IMG/VR virus record: IMGVR_UViG_3300025131_009388
Span: 1-54,032 of that record
DNA length: 54,032 nucleotides
Strand: one strand, 5' to 3'
Source: a virus
Part shown: piece after piece, positions 26,872-36,026 of the stretch
Layout of the letters: the number at the start of each line of letters is the position of its first letter
Numbering within the stretch: the stretch's first letter is position 1
Notes under the pieces: generated by a model
The model's database searches: none
Told to the model about the DNA's origin: nothing
What the model saw: the letters and a program-made list of their open reading frames with translations, nothing else
Position numbers and translations under genes: made by a program

Positions 26872-27773
26872 TTAGTTAAATCCTTTTCAAATAAATCAAA
26901 GTATTGGTTCAGACAAGACTCCCAATCTGTTGGTTGCATCTTATTTTGTTTATATTTTTTCGAAGTAATTATCGACAACAACTCTTCTATATCTTTAAAG
27001 ACCATGTCCTCTCCTGCAAATTCAATACAGCCGCCGCCTTCGGCGTGCACATAAGTTGGTATTTTACAAGCTAAGCTTTCTAGTATATGGTTCGGTCCAG
27101 GGTCGAATCGAGATGCACTAATATATAAATCATATTTTCCAAGTTCTTTTCCTAGCTCTTCTCCGAAAATTGGCGGCACAACCTTGGTGTTCTTAAAGGT
27201 CCCTATCTCTCTACCAATATAGGTGAAAGTAAAGTTTTCATTTTCACCTACAAACTTGTCTATCTCATTGTAAAAATCGAAACCTTTCATAAAATTATCC
27301 GACCAATGATGAGTTACGATGTTAATTTTGCCATTATTAATTTTTTCTCGTTTTTGAAATATGTCCAGATCTACACCGTTGTAAATGGCTGAGTAATTTT
27401 TGCATTTCCACCCTTTTGTTAAATGATAGTTTTGCATCCAATTGGACACGAACACAGTATAGTCTAGCCACTCACTACAAGATAATAAAAGAGCATCCAT
27501 AAAGTCAGTATTCTTTCTAGCATCGCATTCATTAATTCTTTGTACTAGTTTTGTATTTTTGCAAAATTTACGATAATGAATCGCTTCATTGATCCCTATT
27601 CCAACAATTGCGCTTGGCCGAGGGTCTTGTAAGAATATTAAATCTATATTATCCTCAAAAGTATTCGTTATCTTGTGACCCCGGCTTGTACCGATTTCAT
27701 AAAAAGCTTTAACAAATTTATTCCCCCCTCCCCATGGGCCATTCACTACTTGTCTATTAATCAGAATCTTCAT
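26868..27773 (-). CDS. GT-B glycosyltransferase (GT4-like)
   Basis: A 301-residue transferase. It begins KILINRQVVNGPWGGGNKFV, the glycine-rich acceptor loop of group 1 glycosyltransferases, and has NGVDLDIFQK in the middle and DLYISASRFDPGPNHILESL near the C-terminus, the donor-binding E-x7-E-like region with E in ILES. The ATG at 27773 is preferred over an upstream in-frame TTG that would overlap the previous gene. Its stop forms ATGA with the start of the sulfotransferase remnant. Donor sugar unknown. Confidence 0.8.
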   Translation of the reverse strand: MKILINRQVVNGPWGGGNKFVKAFYEIGTSRGHKITNTFEDNIDLIFLQDPRPSAIVGIGINEAIHYRKFCKNTKLVQRINECDARKNTDFMDALLLSCSEWLDYTVFVSNWMQNYHLTKGWKCKNYSAIYNGVDLDIFQKREKINNGKINIVTHHWSDNFMKGFDFYNEIDKFVGENENFTFTYIGREIGTFKNTKVVPPIFGEELGKELGKYDLYISASRFDPGPNHILESLACKIPTYVHAEGGGCIEFAGEDMVFKDIEELLSIITSKKYKQNKMQPTDWESCLNQYFDLFEKDLTK

Positions 27774-27784
27774 AGGCGTGGATA

Positions 27785-28726
27785 TCAACAAACTGGAACA
27801 CCATTAACGTTTTGTGGATTTTCTGGTTTTATCCAATTGCCTTGAGAGTCTATTGGCAAATTCCAACCCAGGGCCTCGGAAACATCCTCTATGGACACTG
27901 GAATTTCGTTATTCTTGTGTTTTTCCAACAATTCTTGATATTCATGGATCTTATAATACTTTATTTTCTCATCATCACCGGGTGGGGCCCAATAATCACC
28001 GTATCTAGTCATTCCTCTGATTCTTGCGTTCTCTCCCTTTTCGTTGAAGATGCCAACCGAAACAGGGATTATCGGGGCACTATAAAAGACAGTCATTGAA
28101 TTTTCTCTCAATAATCTTTCTGCTTTTTTCAACATCTTTGTCTCGGAATCTTCACCACCCTCGTGAGACAAATTGTCTACATCCCAAGGATAAATCAAAT
28201 CTAACAACTTCTTTGTGACCATACAATTCATTGCGCCCATTACGGGATTTCGATTATAGTGATACAGGAATTTAAAATCACTACTACCCAGGGCATTTGA
28301 GTATGTACCTGACGCGTTCCTAACCCTTCTCTGAGCGTCGAAAGAGATACACCCAGTAGTGTCTTCGTAGTTTTCAAAAAAATCAACATATTCTTTTAAC
28401 CAACCACCCTTGATGATAAATTGAAAATCTGCCGGAATAGGGGCAATATATTTGCCAGTTGCATTTTCAGATACAATATTTAGTGCCTTTGCATACTCGT
28501 TTGATGGGTCTCTTTGCTTCTGTCTAAAAACTCGAAACCCCCTCTCCCTCAAGTCTTCTAAATATTCATCTGTGCCGTCTTCTGTAGATGCATTGTCAAC
28601 AACTATAATTTCCTTATTTGTGTAATCTTCGGTGCACTGCAAGAACGATTCCAAGCAACTCCTCAAATAATGTAACCTATTACAATTAATAAATGCAAAG
28701 GTTACTTTTGGCATTGTTTCCGACAT
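27785..28726 (-). CDS. Family 2 glycosyltransferase
   Basis: A 313-residue GT-A protein with VTFAFINCNRLHYLRSCLES, EIIVVDNASTEDGTDEYL, and PIPADFQF in place of the usual DxD, i.e. a weak metal-binding motif. Later, SHEGGEDSETKM provides the acidic ED catalytic element. C-terminal ~80 residues (KYYKIHEYQELLEKH and beyond) are a family-specific extension. Translation follows the methyltransferase gene after one base. The missing canonical DxD may indicate altered metal use or a pseudo-enzyme, though many GT2 members vary here. Confidence 0.78.
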   Translation of the reverse strand: MSETMPKVTFAFINCNRLHYLRSCLESFLQCTEDYTNKEIIVVDNASTEDGTDEYLEDLRERGFRVFRQKQRDPSNEYAKALNIVSENATGKYIAPIPADFQFIIKGGWLKEYVDFFENYEDTTGCISFDAQRRVRNASGTYSNALGSSDFKFLYHYNRNPVMGAMNCMVTKKLLDLIYPWDVDNLSHEGGEDSETKMLKKAERLLRENSMTVFYSAPIIPVSVGIFNEKGENARIRGMTRYGDYWAPPGDDEKIKYYKIHEYQELLEKHKNNEIPVSIEDVSEALGWNLPIDSQGNWIKPENPQNVNGVPVC

Positions 28727-28727
28727 A

Positions 28728-29447
28728 TCAGCCTTCCTCCTCGGGATTCTCAGCTTCTATTTCGTTTATGTCGATGGCTTCGCCAGTGGTCGGGTTATAA
28801 AAGTTTAATTCGCCGGATCTATATATGAGAATTGGCTCTCTGCCAGGACAAACAGCGTCGGTCGATACCCATTCCGGGTTATTCTCTAAAAATTCGTCAA
28901 TGGCAGGTTTGGTGCCTTTTTTATCTGAGTGTTCAGTTCCTTCTCTTTGGGTAACAAATTCATTGTTTTCATATTCTTTAAAATCTGCGAAGTACTCGTC
29001 CTCAGTTCCCCACTTATTTGAGTAATCATCAAAAACGACAAACCCGCCAGGTTTGAGAAGATCTGGAACGCATTCCATCTCCTTTTTTACTGTATAGTAG
29101 TTATGATCACCATCTATCAACATTATGTCAAACAACCCTTGTTGTTCCGGTGCATTTTCTTTCAAATGTTCGATAAATTTTGGTAGGACAACCAAACTAG
29201 ATTCCTCGTAAAAGACTACATTCTGAGCCTCTGTAAGGTCTTTCGCCATTTGCTCACATTGGACAGCAAGTTCATCACGACGTAAAACGTCTACTCCTAT
29301 TAATTCAAATTTCTCGCAATGTTTGCTCATAAAACTAAGAAGAGGAATGAAAGTTTGACCCTTGTCCACCCCAATTTCTATCACTGATGATTCCTCTTTG
29401 CCTTTGATATAGTCTACTATAAAATCGTAGTACCCCCAATAAGCCAT
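28728..29447 (-). CDS. SAM-dependent methyltransferase (class I)
   Basis: A 239-residue protein with the SAM-binding first strand SSVIEIGVDKGQTFIPLL (about 20-37), an acidic end of strand two (IGVDVLRRDE), and MLIDGDHNYYTVKKEMEC followed by LKPGGFVVFDDYSN. This is the pattern of the Methyltransf_24/CmcI-like group, often sugar or hydroxyl O-methyltransferases that bind metal through the D-D-H residues. It lies two bases from the WecB-like gene. The C-terminal acidic tail (EIEAENPEEEG) is dispensable-looking. O-methylation of a glycan terminus would fit the cassette. Confidence 0.78.
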   Translation of the reverse strand: MAYWGYYDFIVDYIKGKEESSVIEIGVDKGQTFIPLLSFMSKHCEKFELIGVDVLRRDELAVQCEQMAKDLTEAQNVVFYEESSLVVLPKFIEHLKENAPEQQGLFDIMLIDGDHNYYTVKKEMECVPDLLKPGGFVVFDDYSNKWGTEDEYFADFKEYENNEFVTQREGTEHSDKKGTKPAIDEFLENNPEWVSTDAVCPGREPILIYRSGELNFYNPTTGEAIDINEIEAENPEEEG

Positions 29448-29449
29448 AA

Positions 29450-30538
29450 CTAATTCTCCTTTCTTTCAAATATTTGTTTTATAACTTGAGATATTCTCTT
29501 TCCTGATTGGCCGTCCCACTTCTCTGGCTTGGAACGTTCCTTATTCTCTTCCTTTTCGATACCTAAAACCGCTGAAGTGACTTCTTCTACAGAGTCTACC
29601 AATTGGTTTGTTCCTTCCTCAATTGTTGAAGGTCTCTCGGTATTATTTCTTAAAGTTAGGCACGGGACAGACAACGCAGTTGTCTCTTCTTGTACGCCGC
29701 CGGAATCTGTCAATACTGCAAAACTGTTTTTCATCAAAGACACAAATTCGAAATACCCAACAGGGTCTATGATTTCAAGATTTGGAACCTTTAGTGCCTC
29801 TTCCAACAATCCAAATTTTCCAAAATTGTTCTTCGTTCGCGGATGCATCGGAAATATCACCTTCTTGCCAACTGATTTACATATATCTAATATTTTTCGA
29901 AGTCCGGGTTCATTATCAACATTTGATGGTCTGTGAAGTGTTGCTAGGATATAATCTTCCTTTTCAGAAGATTCCGGTAGTTTACCAAGAACACCGTATA
30001 AAGAATCAATCATAGTGTTTCCTACAAAGAATATTGAATGACGATTTATACCTTCGCTGAGAAGGTTGTGAACTGCGTCCCTTTCCGTAACAAAGTGATA
30101 ATCTGATATTCTGTCCACGATCATTCTATTTATTTCTTCCGGCATTGATCTGTCGCGGCTGCGCAAGCCAGATTCAACATGTGCGACTTTAATACCCATT
30201 TTCACCGCTGCCAAAGTTGCTCCGAGAGTCGAATTGACATCGCCGTACACCACTAAAAGGTCTACTTTTTTATTCACCAAATACTTTTCAATGCCAACTA
30301 TTACATCCGCGACTTGTTTCCCGTGCATTTTTGAAGAACCGACCTTAAGATTGATGTCCGGCTTTGGCATCCGCAATGCGCTAAAAAACACATCTGATAA
30401 ATTTTTGTCATAATGCTGACCAGTGTGAATAAGGATTTGTCTAACCTCTGGCACCTTTTCCTTTATATTATGAATTACTGGTGCGGCTTTAATAAAATTT
30501 GGTCTTGCACCCACAACATGTACAATATTTTTAATCAA
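29450..30538 (-). CDS. wecB: UDP-GlcNAc 2-epimerase
   Basis: A 362-residue GT-B-like epimerase. The start VVGARPNFIKAAPVI, HTGQHYDKNLSD, VYGDVNSTLG, HVESGLRSRD with PEEINR, and TDSGGVQEE close to the C-terminus are signature blocks for UDP-GlcNAc 2-epimerases (WecB/NeuC). The product ManNAc (free or UDP-bound) feeds nonulosonate synthesis or ManNAc-uronate formation, and the cassette has a NeuB-like enzyme and a UDP-sugar dehydrogenase to use it. The start is TTG at 30538 with AGAAGGAG upstream; no ATG exists before the conserved N-terminal strand. Overlap with the upstream gene is 8 bases. Confidence 0.88.
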   Translation of the reverse strand: MIKNIVHVVGARPNFIKAAPVIHNIKEKVPEVRQILIHTGQHYDKNLSDVFFSALRMPKPDINLKVGSSKMHGKQVADVIVGIEKYLVNKKVDLLVVYGDVNSTLGATLAAVKMGIKVAHVESGLRSRDRSMPEEINRMIVDRISDYHFVTERDAVHNLLSEGINRHSIFFVGNTMIDSLYGVLGKLPESSEKEDYILATLHRPSNVDNEPGLRKILDICKSVGKKVIFPMHPRTKNNFGKFGLLEEALKVPNLEIIDPVGYFEFVSLMKNSFAVLTDSGGVQEETTALSVPCLTLRNNTERPSTIEEGTNQLVDSVEEVTSAVLGIEKEENKERSKPEKWDGQSGKRISQVIKQIFERKEN

Positions 30539-31487
30539 TTAAGGCTTCTCCTTCTTTTATGCCTGACTCTATAGCCCATTCGTCAGCCCAGCGTTCGGCA
30601 CCGTTTACTGTTATTCGTTCCATCCATACACATAAAAATCCAGCAACCTTGACCAGGAGTCCCCTTCCTTTTACTACCCGATATATCAAACCAGGAGGTC
30701 CGTGAATTTTGCAAGAATCTATAGAAACATTCCATAAAATTATTTTTCCCCACCTTGTTTCAATATATGCACCAGGATATGGAGAAGCCAATGCTCTCAC
30801 ATAATCTCTAATTTTTATAGCAGACCAAGATAAATTTATCTTACCATCTTTTGGCGTTCTTTTATAGTATCTTGTAACTCTAGAATCATCTTGGTGTTTT
30901 AATTCTTCTTCGCCTGCCGCAATCATAGGTATTGTTCTACGAATCATTTTTAAAGCTGTCAGATCAACTTTTTGATATGCTGTTCTAACATCATCTCGCA
31001 CTTCTATCGTAAATGGTTCAAAATCCAGCACGGCTCCGGTATCCGTTTTGGGCTCCATCACAAAAAGACTATTCCCCCACTCAACCGGTTTTCCATCACT
31101 TTCAATTATTTTCCAGTTAATGACTGCAGCACCTCTGCCTTCTGGTAGTGGAGACGGATGGATTCCTAAACAATATTTTTTTGGGATTTTTAATATATGA
31201 GGTTTGAATATTTGTGACCATCCGCATTGAATCACCACATCTGGGTTTCTTTCTTTTATCCAGTCTCCTGTTGCGTTTATATCCCCAGTCCAAAGCATAT
31301 CAAAAGTGTTTTCGAAGTCTCCCAAACTATCATAATTTGATTTCTTGCGACCCTCGGTATCATTTAATCCAATTATCCCAACTATGTCAGAAATTTCTTT
31401 TAAACAATTAATAACTTTTCTTGCTAGAGGAGTGCACCCTATTACGAGCGTCTTTAGGTTTGAGATGTCAGGATTTTGTTTGCCCAT
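30531..31487 (-). CDS. Formyltransferase-like protein with C-terminal domain
   Basis: A 318-residue protein with the formyl_trans_N fold: GIHPSPLPEGRGAAVINW near residues 108-125 and the Asp loop PKTDTGAVL (D149), followed by a C-terminal domain (about 200-300, LSWSAIKIRDYVRALASPYP) like that of methionyl-tRNA formyltransferases and ArnA. The catalytic Asn that normally begins the NxH motif is replaced by Gly (G108), while H110 and D149 are kept; some family members show such a change, and activity is not certain. It overlaps the SGNH-hydrolase gene by 34 bases. In this setting a sugar is the expected substrate. Confidence 0.75.
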   Translation of the reverse strand: MGKQNPDISNLKTLVIGCTPLARKVINCLKEISDIVGIIGLNDTEGRKKSNYDSLGDFENTFDMLWTGDINATGDWIKERNPDVVIQCGWSQIFKPHILKIPKKYCLGIHPSPLPEGRGAAVINWKIIESDGKPVEWGNSLFVMEPKTDTGAVLDFEPFTIEVRDDVRTAYQKVDLTALKMIRRTIPMIAAGEEELKHQDDSRVTRYYKRTPKDGKINLSWSAIKIRDYVRALASPYPGAYIETRWGKIILWNVSIDSCKIHGPPGLIYRVVKGRGLLVKVAGFLCVWMERITVNGAERWADEWAIESGIKEGEALID

Positions 31488-32011
31488 CTATTTGCTATTT
31501 CCTTGTGCCCAGCATTTGTGAAGTGGACGCCGTCTACATAATGCTCCTCAATGCCGGACATGTCACAAACGTCGAGATTAAGTTCAGTAGATAGGCTCAT
31601 TATAACATCATTGTATGATTTAGTCAAGTAAGAATTTTTATAATAGAGCGGAGTCATCCCAAGTCTTGGGAGAGTTGATATTATAATATGCATGCCGTGT
31701 ATTTTACATATGTCAATTATTTGACGCAAGTTGTCTTCATAAATTTCCGGAGGTATTGCCTTCTGAGTGTCATTCGTGCCGATCATAATAAATGCAATAT
31801 TTGCAACCTTGTGTGAAGAGCAGGCTCTCCAGGTCCTCTTGAGTAAATCAACGCTTGTCTCTCCACTTATTCCATAATTGTGGCAAATGTAAACCTCTCC
31901 CGTCTTCTCTTTCATTATTTTCGACAGTTCAATAGTTGGAGAACGAGCATATTCATCTCTGGCTCCGTAAGTTATCGAATCGCCTAAGCAAACAATCTCA
32001 TTCCAGATCAT
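31454..32011 (-). CDS. SGNH/GDSL-family hydrolase
   Basis: A 185-residue SGNH hydrolase with all four blocks visible: GDSITYG (block I, catalytic Ser), YGISGET (block II, Gly), IGTNDT (block III, Asn) and DGVHFT (block V, catalytic Asp/His). Members remove or transfer acetyl groups on sugars or lipids. No signal peptide, so it acts in the cytoplasm, possibly as an O-acetylation editor of the glycan. The stop-start overlap with the SDR gene (ATGA) shows coupling. Its 3' end runs 34 bases into the formyltransferase gene. Confidence 0.85.
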   Translation of the reverse strand: MIWNEIVCLGDSITYGARDEYARSPTIELSKIMKEKTGEVYICHNYGISGETSVDLLKRTWRACSSHKVANIAFIMIGTNDTQKAIPPEIYEDNLRQIIDICKIHGMHIIISTLPRLGMTPLYYKNSYLTKSYNDVIMSLSTELNLDVCDMSGIEEHYVDGVHFTNAGHKEIANRWANKILTSQT

Positions 32012-32955
32012 AATCTATAATGCTCTTTCATCCATTGAACCGTCTCCCACACCCCCTCTTCAAGAGTGACAGTGTTTTTGTGGTCCAGGTCTCTGACAGA
32101 CTTTGATGCGTCAACGTGCTTGTGCTTTGTTGTCAAAATTTCATTATGTTCTCGATAATCAACCAAAGAAGGGTCTGCTTTTGTGTACTTCACCAAAGTC
32201 TGTGCCAACAACTCAATGGTGTGCTCCTGATCTGAAGCAATATTATAAGTTTGGCCATCTATAAAATTATCAGCAATATTCGCTAAGGTCCGAACACTAT
32301 CATATATGTAGGTGCTGGTTCTAGAGTGACCCTTAAACACGGTAATCGGCTTTCCATGCAAAAGATTATATGTAAAAAGACAGTTAACACTTCTGAATGG
32401 ATGATACCATTCCCCGGGACCATAAGTGTTGAAGAACCTTACCAACACTGTTTCTGTGCCGAATTGGGAACGAGAGTTGTGAACCTGCATCTCGTTCACT
32501 CTTTTACTCATCGCATAATCATTCATTTGAATAATTGGAGTTTGATTTAGAACGTCTTCGTACATGATGCCTTCGTAATCACCGTAGACCTCTGAAGAAG
32601 AACAATGAACCAGTTTAAACCCGTGCTTTTCTTGGAGTCTAACAATGTGCTTCATTCCGATAACATTGGACTTCCAAACCTTTTCATAAAAGTTTTCGCC
32701 ATTCCATCGTCCAAACTCTGCCGCGCAGTTATACACCAGATCTGGTTTTACATATTCGATTACTTGCTCTATCTGTCGGAATTCTCCGATGTCACAGCGG
32801 AAATAATCGTCATCTTTTACTTTGCCCATTCCGTGACCATAAGTTCGATCTGTGTGATAAAGGTCAACACCGAATACTTGATGACCCCTTATCTTCAAGA
32901 TTTCTTCTAACTTGCTCCCTATCACGCCAAGGACACCAGTTACTAGAATTTTCAT
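32008..32955 (-). CDS. NAD-dependent epimerase/dehydratase (extended SDR)
   Basis: A 315-residue extended SDR with TGVLGVIG (6-13), NCAAEFGRWNGENF, SSSEVYGD, catalytic Y-x-x-x-K in DYAMSKRVNE and RFFNTYGPGEWYHPF. These blocks match dTDP-glucose 4,6-dehydratase, UDP-glucuronate decarboxylase and related sugar enzymes; the AAEFGRWNGENFYEKVWK loop resembles the subgroup with heptose or nonulosonate precursors, but the substrate is not readable. It is coupled by ATGA to both neighbours: the carbamoyltransferase upstream and the hydrolase downstream. Confidence 0.85.
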   Translation of the reverse strand: MKILVTGVLGVIGSKLEEILKIRGHQVFGVDLYHTDRTYGHGMGKVKDDDYFRCDIGEFRQIEQVIEYVKPDLVYNCAAEFGRWNGENFYEKVWKSNVIGMKHIVRLQEKHGFKLVHCSSSEVYGDYEGIMYEDVLNQTPIIQMNDYAMSKRVNEMQVHNSRSQFGTETVLVRFFNTYGPGEWYHPFRSVNCLFTYNLLHGKPITVFKGHSRTSTYIYDSVRTLANIADNFIDGQTYNIASDQEHTIELLAQTLVKYTKADPSLVDYREHNEILTTKHKHVDASKSVRDLDHKNTVTLEEGVWETVQWMKEHYRL

Positions 32956-34580
32956 TTATTTCTCCTTTTAACCAAGAGACCTTGCTCATAAAAATAGAGA
33001 TAATCTATCTCTGTCCCTAGAAAGCAGTTTATTGCATGTTCCGGGGTTTCACAGATCGGTTCTCTATCGTTAAAACTCGTATTAAGTAGAATTGGGACAC
33101 CGCTCTTAGCGTGCCATTTTTTTATAAAGTTATAATACCACTCGTTATCGTTCTCAGTGACAGTCTGAAGTCTCGCAGATCCATTAAAATGAACAACTGC
33201 TGGAACCTCTTTTTGCTTTTCTTCTTTAAACTGAAGCACAAAGCTCATATATGGACTGTCCTTGTCTTTTTCGAACCAATTGCTAACCTCTTCCCTCAAG
33301 ATGGAGGGCGCAAATGGTCGGAACCATTGACGATGCTTCACCTTTTCATTAATAATCTCTTTCATATCCTTGCTTCTAGGATCCGCCAGAATACTACGAT
33401 TCCCCAAGGCGCGGCGTCCTGATTCCGAACCGCCGCCAAAGACGGCAACAATCTTTTGCTGATCCAAAAGGCTTATGACCTCTTCGTCTGTTACTTTTAC
33501 AGACTCTATTTCCTCTTTTCTGTTGTTGATAGTCTTCTCAACAAGATCTGAATGGTCGCATCCCAAATAAGGTGTGAAGTTATCCTTCCATAAGATTCTT
33601 GGGTTCTCAAGAGTGTGGTGCCACACAAGCTGTGCTGCACCCAGAGTTAAACCGCCATCATGAGGGGTTGGTGTTACATATATGTTCTTGCCTGGAAACC
33701 AGTCTAACATTTTGCCCATTACTACCGAGTTTAACGAAACACCGCCTGCAAAGCACAGATTTTCAATATTCGGATGATTATCGACAAACATCTTTATTAT
33801 TTCCCTCATGTACACCTCTGTAGCCGATTGAAGACCTGCAGCTAGGTCAAATTGTTCTTGCTCGCCTCTTTGTGCTATTTCGGTCCACTTCCAAAGATAT
33901 GGGTGCTTGGGGTCCGTTCCAACATTGGCACCTCTTGGTTGGGTGTGGGGTTTAAAGCAGGCGGCGGCTGAGTCTGATCTCAACATCTTGTCAAAGTCTT
34001 TAAAATATTTTTTACTATCTCCCATGCAAGCCATCGCCATCACCGTTCCGGCTTGATGCCCGGTTGGCCAACCCGACTGCAGTCCGAAGACATAACGTGT
34101 CACGCGGGTCCAAACACCACCGATGTTAACATCTCGGATTGGGAAAACATGCACAGGCTTTATCTTGTTATCTTTTCCTTCCCAGACTGTAAAAGCCGTG
34201 ATAAATCCGTCTTCTGTTTCAAAGCCGCCACCATCCATTGTAAAAATCAAGGCTTTATCATGGTTGCTAGAAAAGAATGCGTTTGCTGCATGAGCTTGGT
34301 GGTGCCCTACGACATATATCTCTCCTCCATTTTGCTTTAATATTCCTTTAAGTTTGCTAAGAGACTCTGGATGATTCTCTAACTTAGAAAAAGAATAATT
34401 GGTCGCAAAATATTTAATATCTCGATGAGCTTTGTATTCATCGAACATAAATTGAACTCCATCACCGGCTGGCTCCTTTTCTCTTATATATCTTTCATAT
34501 TCTGCATGGACAACTGGATGGCCATTGTCCAATATGCAAAACGAACAGTCGTGTCCCGACCAAGCACTCGCTACTTTCAT
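32952..34580 (-). CDS. Carbamoyltransferase (NodU/TobZ family)
   Basis: A 542-residue carbamoyltransferase. The first domain has VVGHHQAHAANAFFSS (about 92-107) and FTMDGGG, the metal/ATP site of the HypF/YrdC-like Kae1 fold, followed by LCFAGGVSLNSVVMG. The C-terminal domain contains RRALGNRSILADPR and PILLNTSFN, conserved in NodU, TobZ and sugar 3-O-carbamoylases. Reaction: transfers a carbamoyl group from carbamoyl phosphate to a sugar hydroxyl via an adenylate. Such enzymes are seen in several large phages. It fits as a late glycan modification step beside the SDR gene and the cupin. Confidence 0.9.
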   Translation of the reverse strand: MKVASAWSGHDCSFCILDNGHPVVHAEYERYIREKEPAGDGVQFMFDEYKAHRDIKYFATNYSFSKLENHPESLSKLKGILKQNGGEIYVVGHHQAHAANAFFSSNHDKALIFTMDGGGFETEDGFITAFTVWEGKDNKIKPVHVFPIRDVNIGGVWTRVTRYVFGLQSGWPTGHQAGTVMAMACMGDSKKYFKDFDKMLRSDSAAACFKPHTQPRGANVGTDPKHPYLWKWTEIAQRGEQEQFDLAAGLQSATEVYMREIIKMFVDNHPNIENLCFAGGVSLNSVVMGKMLDWFPGKNIYVTPTPHDGGLTLGAAQLVWHHTLENPRILWKDNFTPYLGCDHSDLVEKTINNRKEEIESVKVTDEEVISLLDQQKIVAVFGGGSESGRRALGNRSILADPRSKDMKEIINEKVKHRQWFRPFAPSILREEVSNWFEKDKDSPYMSFVLQFKEEKQKEVPAVVHFNGSARLQTVTENDNEWYYNFIKKWHAKSGVPILLNTSFNDREPICETPEHAINCFLGTEIDYLYFYEQGLLVKRRNK

Positions 34581-34946
34581 TTAATCACCTTTTATAATCC
34601 TATGTGAATCGCTATCAAAATGTTGTGTAGAGAACTCAAACAACTCCGAGTCCTCCAGAGCCTCCATTTGATGTTTCAGAAGCCTGTAAACATGAAAAGA
34701 GTCTCCCGGATTCATAATCAACGTTTTACACTCGTTAATATCTCCCTTGTCTGAATATCTTACCAACAACTTTCCAGATTGCAAATAAAACACTTCGTCC
34801 TTCAACCTGTGAAAGTGCCACGAACATTTCTTGTCTTTCTTTATAAACAACAGTTTCCCACAATATTCTTCTTTATTTACTATCCAAAGCTCGTGCCCCC
34901 ATCCTTTTGGGACATATTTTGGTTTATATTTTGAAGAATCTGTCAT
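34581..34946 (-). CDS. Cupin, mannose-6-phosphate isomerase-like
   Basis: A 121-residue cupin. Metal ligands are in CSWHFHRLKDEVFYLQSGK (two His and a Glu) with a later His in GDSFHVYR. The WGHELWIVN start resembles the cupin domain of mannose-6-phosphate isomerases/GDP-mannose pyrophosphorylases. As a stand-alone domain it may isomerise or bind a phosphosugar; D-mannose-type sugars or heptose phosphates are candidates. It overlaps the HAD gene by 23 bases, connecting it to the heptose-type module. Confidence 0.78.
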   Translation of the reverse strand: MTDSSKYKPKYVPKGWGHELWIVNKEEYCGKLLFIKKDKKCSWHFHRLKDEVFYLQSGKLLVRYSDKGDINECKTLIMNPGDSFHVYRLLKHQMEALEDSELFEFSTQHFDSDSHRIIKGD

Positions 34947-35244
34947 CTTTTATGCCCTTGTCATCAACATAAATATCGCCCGATGGCTTACCCATAAATA
35001 ACTTATCATATTTAACTCCCCAACTATCCAGCTGGTTTTTTGTCATCTCGAAAAACATCTCGTAAACAAGTAAAATATTATCTCTAGTTCTTCCCATTCC
35101 TCTAGCCGTATTAAATATTATTGTATGACCATTTTCGTATAACTCATTTATTGAATCAATTCTTTCTTTTATAGGTATACTGTTTTTATAATCGCTGTTT
35201 ACAGTCTCGCAAATTGTATTATCGATATCAAAAACATAAATCAT
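34924..35244 (-). CDS. HAD-superfamily phosphatase, small
   Basis: A 106-residue HAD hydrolase with FDIDNTICET (catalytic Asp pair, D6 and D8), FNTARGMGR (second motif Ser/Thr) and a conserved Lys and IYVDDKGIKDD (final Asp pair). No cap domain. Similar small HADs sit in capsule and heptose loci and dephosphorylate sugar phosphates. It stands between a PfkB kinase (ATGA overlap) and the cupin, so it may act as GmhB-like phosphatase on a heptose bisphosphate. That role is inferred from neighbours; the sequence only shows a HAD phosphatase. Confidence 0.75.
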   Translation of the reverse strand: MIYVFDIDNTICETVNSDYKNSIPIKERIDSINELYENGHTIIFNTARGMGRTRDNILLVYEMFFEMTKNQLDSWGVKYDKLFMGKPSGDIYVDDKGIKDDRFFKI

Positions 35245-36026
35245 CTCAAGTCCTCTAATGATACCACATAATTACCAAACTTTTTAACTGATAGTCTTGC
35301 ACACTTATTCGCAAATTTGATAGATTCTGGAAAAGAAAAAGTAGACATGTAAGCAGTGACAAACGCTGCCATAAACGTGTCTCCCGCTCCACAAACATCG
35401 AATACATTAACCGGTTCTGTTGGGAAATCCTGATCTCTCCATCTGGCACCCTGAGACCCTAAAGTCACTATTACTTCTGAGTTGAATGGTTCCTTTTCAA
35501 TATTTGCATATTCAAATTCATTCAGCTTTATTATGCACTCTTGATAACAAGACAGGTCCTGTTTCTTCGAGTCAACAAAAACAACAGTATCTTCATCTCT
35601 CAAGGCACTTATTATGTCTTCGCAATTATCACTGCATATAAATCCCTTATCATAATCCGAGACTACAACACAATCATATTTAAACCCGGAATCTTTGATT
35701 GTTCTAATAAGTCTTTTGTCCATTGGTTGGAGAGGTGATTCTTCTCCGATGTCGACTCTTAAGAGGTGTTGCATCGTCTTCTGATCTACATACCTTTCTT
35801 TTCTTATAACTTCGGAATTTGTTAATATCATAGATTCATGCCCAAAAGCTTCTAAATTCTTCTGAACATTCAAAGCCATCCCAGGCTTTTCTTCTACATA
35901 GGTTGTCTTTAATATCGGGACGGGTGCTTCTGGACTTATCCTATTGCACGTACCGTAGTTATATACATCCGTACAGGAATCACCTATCACTAATATCTTG
36001 AATGATTTCAGTTGTTGAATATCCAT
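35241..36026 (-). CDS. PfkB-family sugar kinase, HldE N-domain-like
   Basis: A 261-residue ribokinase-fold kinase similar to domain I of HldE/RfaE, which phosphorylates D-glycero-manno-heptose 7-phosphate at C1. Visible are VIGDSCTDVYNYGTCNRISPE with EAPVPIL (start of the fold), GMALNVQKNLEAFG (substrate pocket), SDYDKGF, and FDVCGAGDTFMAA with the catalytic Asp. It is about 50 residues shorter than E. coli domain I. The 3' partner is the separate cytidylyltransferase gene at 35980-36378, with 47 bases overlap: together they equal a split HldE. Confidence 0.85.
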   Translation of the reverse strand: MDIQQLKSFKILVIGDSCTDVYNYGTCNRISPEAPVPILKTTYVEEKPGMALNVQKNLEAFGHESMILTNSEVIRKERYVDQKTMQHLLRVDIGEESPLQPMDKRLIRTIKDSGFKYDCVVVSDYDKGFICSDNCEDIISALRDEDTVVFVDSKKQDLSCYQECIIKLNEFEYANIEKEPFNSEVIVTLGSQGARWRDQDFPTEPVNVFDVCGAGDTFMAAFVTAYMSTFSFPESIKFANKCARLSVKKFGNYVVSLEDLR

